From assembly GCA_030607715.1 (NCBI GenBank), contig JAUWJM010000101.1:1-6071 (forward strand): a stretch of DNA of 6,071 bases, read 5' to 3'. The position numbers were made by a program, and so were the translations under genes. The stretch comes from Candidatus Aerophobota bacterium (GTDB lineage Bacteria; Aerophobota; Aerophobia; Aerophobales; B3-G15). Shown piece by piece: positions 5,313 to 6,071 of this stretch. Under the pieces are notes generated by a model. That model saw only the letters and a program-made list of their open reading frames with translations. It was not told where the DNA came from and did not search any database. Each line of letters starts with the position of its first letter. The stretch's first letter is position 1.

Positions 5313-5807
5313 ATGAAAGAAAATAAGATAATGGATTTAAAAGAATTAATTTCACAAGGCGAATCGGAGATTCTTGAGTTTAAAGAATCCTTGCAGCTGG
5401 AGAATGAAATTGGGAAGAGCGTTTCGGCTTTCTCAAACTCAAAGGGGGGAATTATCCTCATTGGAGTTTCTGATAAAAGAGAAATCAAGGGAGTCCAAAC
5501 CGGTAAAAAGACGATTATAGATTTAGCATAATATATAAAAAGGAGCACAGATCCTCAGATTTTTCCGGAAATAAAAGTTTGTAAAATTGACAATAAAAAG
5601 GTAATTTCAATAAAGGTTAAAGAATCAAGCGAAAAGCCAGTTTTCTTTAAAAGTTATGCCTATAAAAGAGTCGGGGATACAAACCAAAAAATTTCCTCTT
5701 TAGAAATCAGGAGATTAGCAAAACGATCTGGAGGCAAAACTTACTGGGATGAGCAGATTTGTGAGGAATCAAGCCCAAAAGATATTGATAAAAATTATAA
5801 AATCTGA
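5313..5807 (+). pseudogene. AlbA_2 (Schlafen-type) domain gene, interrupted by a stop codon and truncated
   Basis: The first 72 codons from ATG 5313 (or 66 from ATG 5331) give GESEILEFKESLQ, KSVSAFSNSKGGIILIGVSD and IKGVQTGKKTIIDLA, the N-terminal half of the AlbA_2 domain found in Schlafen-type putative nucleic-acid-binding or transcription-regulator proteins. A TAA at 5529-5531 then stops translation. The same frame stays open for 91 more codons and continues the same domain: YIKRSTDPQIFPEI, ESSEKPVFFKSYAYKRVGDTNQ, EIRRLAKRSGG and YWDEQICEESSPKDID, until TGA 5805-5807. One base change, such as CAA or AAA to TAA, would explain the break. Many relatives continue after 'WDEQICE...DID' with another 200-300 residues (helical, GHKL-ATPase-like and winged-helix parts) that are absent, so the 3' end is probably deleted too. 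No good ribosome binding site precedes either ATG, and ATG 5313 lies in the repeat cluster. Confidence 0.8.
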
Positions 5808-5869
5808 TAAGATTGTTACTAATCATAAAATAAATAGTAGAGTTTGGGGATTGAAAAAGCAAGTCATTC
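5808..5869. other. short spacer between the AlbA_2 remnant and the ATPase
   Basis: No gene or continuation of the AlbA_2 protein was found here in the three forward frames. TTGAAA at 5851-5856 could be a -35 box for the ATPase gene, but no convincing -10 box lies 16-18 bases downstream. Confidence 0.4.
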
Positions 5870-5900
5870 ACTAACAAATATGTTACTAACGAATATGTTA
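5870..5900 (+). repeat. two tandem 15-base dyad repeats before the ATPase gene
   Basis: ACTAACAAATATGTT (5870-5884) is followed directly by ACTAACGAATATGTT (5885-5899) and one further A; the units differ at a single base. Each unit contains inverted arms, TAAC...GTTA, at 5872-5875/5882-5885 and 5887-5890/5897-5900, with six bases between them. The array touches the AGGAGG ribosome binding site of the ATPase gene. This looks like a paired operator, or a pair of small hairpins in the leader, and suggests control of the downstream gene, perhaps by its own product. The function is inferred. Confidence 0.65.
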
Positions 5901-5905
5901 GGAGG
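5900..5905 (+). promoter_or_regulatory. strong ribosome binding site of the ATPase gene
   Basis: AGGAGG lies five bases before ATG 5911 and starts on the last base of the dyad repeat. The second hairpin arm (CTAAC 5886-5890 with GTTAG 5897-5901) would reach its first two bases. Confidence 0.75.
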
Positions 5906-5910
5906 ATATA

Positions 5911-6071
5911 ATGGGATTTACCCTGGTTCCTGTATATAAAGAAAATTTTATTGATAGGAGTATCTTATTGGATGAACTCTATGCTGAGCTTAGTAATAGT
6001 AAATCAAATACAGGATATGCTCTTTTTGGAAAGCGCAGGGTTGGAAAGACATCTATTTTTAAAGAGTTACA
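5911..6071 (+). CDS. P-loop ATPase of the archaeal-ATPase type, N-terminal part
   Basis: Only the first 53 residues are in the window; the gene continues beyond it. After the opening FTLVPVYKENFIDRSILLDEL (split around residues 3-23) comes YALFGKRRVGKTSIFKEL (36-53). This holds a Walker A motif, G40-KRRV-GKT47, for ATP binding. 'F.dRe.eL..L' followed by 'GkRRvGKTsLl' is the standard opening of the archaeal ATPase family within the STAND/AAA+ group (PF01637-like), also found scattered in bacteria. These proteins are poorly understood and are often strain-specific; their C-terminal part decides the likely role and cannot be seen here. ATG 5911 is supported by AGGAGG at 5900-5905. The dyad repeats immediately upstream suggest specific regulation. 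An AAA-ATPase belonging to a defence or mobile unit is another possibility. Confidence 0.8.
   Translation, partial: MGFTLVPVYKENFIDRSILLDELYAELSNSKSNTGYALFGKRRVGKTSIFKEL

Noticed and set aside
5529..5531. TAA as a recoded sense codon or programmed readthrough site
   Set aside because: TAA ends panC and the toxin normally, and no stimulatory structure is evident; a nonsense mutation is simpler.
5285..5548. 87-codon open frame on the minus strand
   Set aside because: It is antisense to the AlbA_2 remnant, whose forward translation has strong domain motifs.
5870..5900. Start of a CRISPR array
   Set aside because: The two units are directly adjacent, only 15 bases long, with no spacers and no cas genes nearby.
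5313..5911. A working AlbA_2 plus ATPase two-gene defence system
   Set aside because: The AlbA_2 frame is interrupted and truncated, and the ATPase has its own leader and repeats, so joint function is not supported.

Overview
The window has two contrasting parts. Positions 1-4321 hold a compact, all-forward operon of housekeeping biosynthesis genes: the 3' end of a DAHP synthase (first step of the shikimate pathway), aroA (EPSP synthase), an unassigned membrane-anchored TPR protein, panC (pantothenate synthetase) and lpxB (lipid A disaccharide synthase). Each gene overlaps the next (by 4, 4, 23 and 13 bases), and two junctions use the compact TTGA form, where a TTG start overlaps a TGA stop. 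This predicts one polycistronic message with translational coupling. The operon joins aromatic amino acid, coenzyme A and outer-membrane lipid synthesis, which do not belong to one pathway.

Positions 4322-6071 are loosely packed and accessory in character. A gene-free stretch (4322-4675) carries a 12-base palindrome, a pair of inverted 27-base repeats about 118 bases apart and a run of degenerate 7-base repeats. It is followed by a RelBE-type toxin-antitoxin pair (4676-5145) with a 4-base overlap and a palindrome at its probable promoter. Another spacer with AGCTATG repeats (5146-5312) leads into a broken AlbA_2 (Schlafen-type) gene, which has one in-frame TAA and seems to lack its C-terminal half. 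After a tandem 15-base dyad repeat and a strong ribosome binding site, a P-loop ATPase gene of the archaeal-ATPase type begins at 5911 and runs off the window.

The organism is a bacterium with lipid A, hence Gram-negative, and has an AT-rich genome with many AGA/AGG arginine codons. Class I-beta DAHP synthase, a class II-like AroA and the mixed operon do not fit the usual proteobacterial layout. Together with the intergenic repeats and the archaeal-type ATPase they suggest a little-studied or candidate phylum, possibly thermophilic or subsurface. That placement is inference; no marker here fixes the phylum.

I did not find a clearly new multi-gene system. The most unusual signals are the dyad repeat before the ATPase, the decayed AlbA_2 gene beside a toxin-antitoxin pair, and the conserved-looking TPR gene embedded in the biosynthetic operon.
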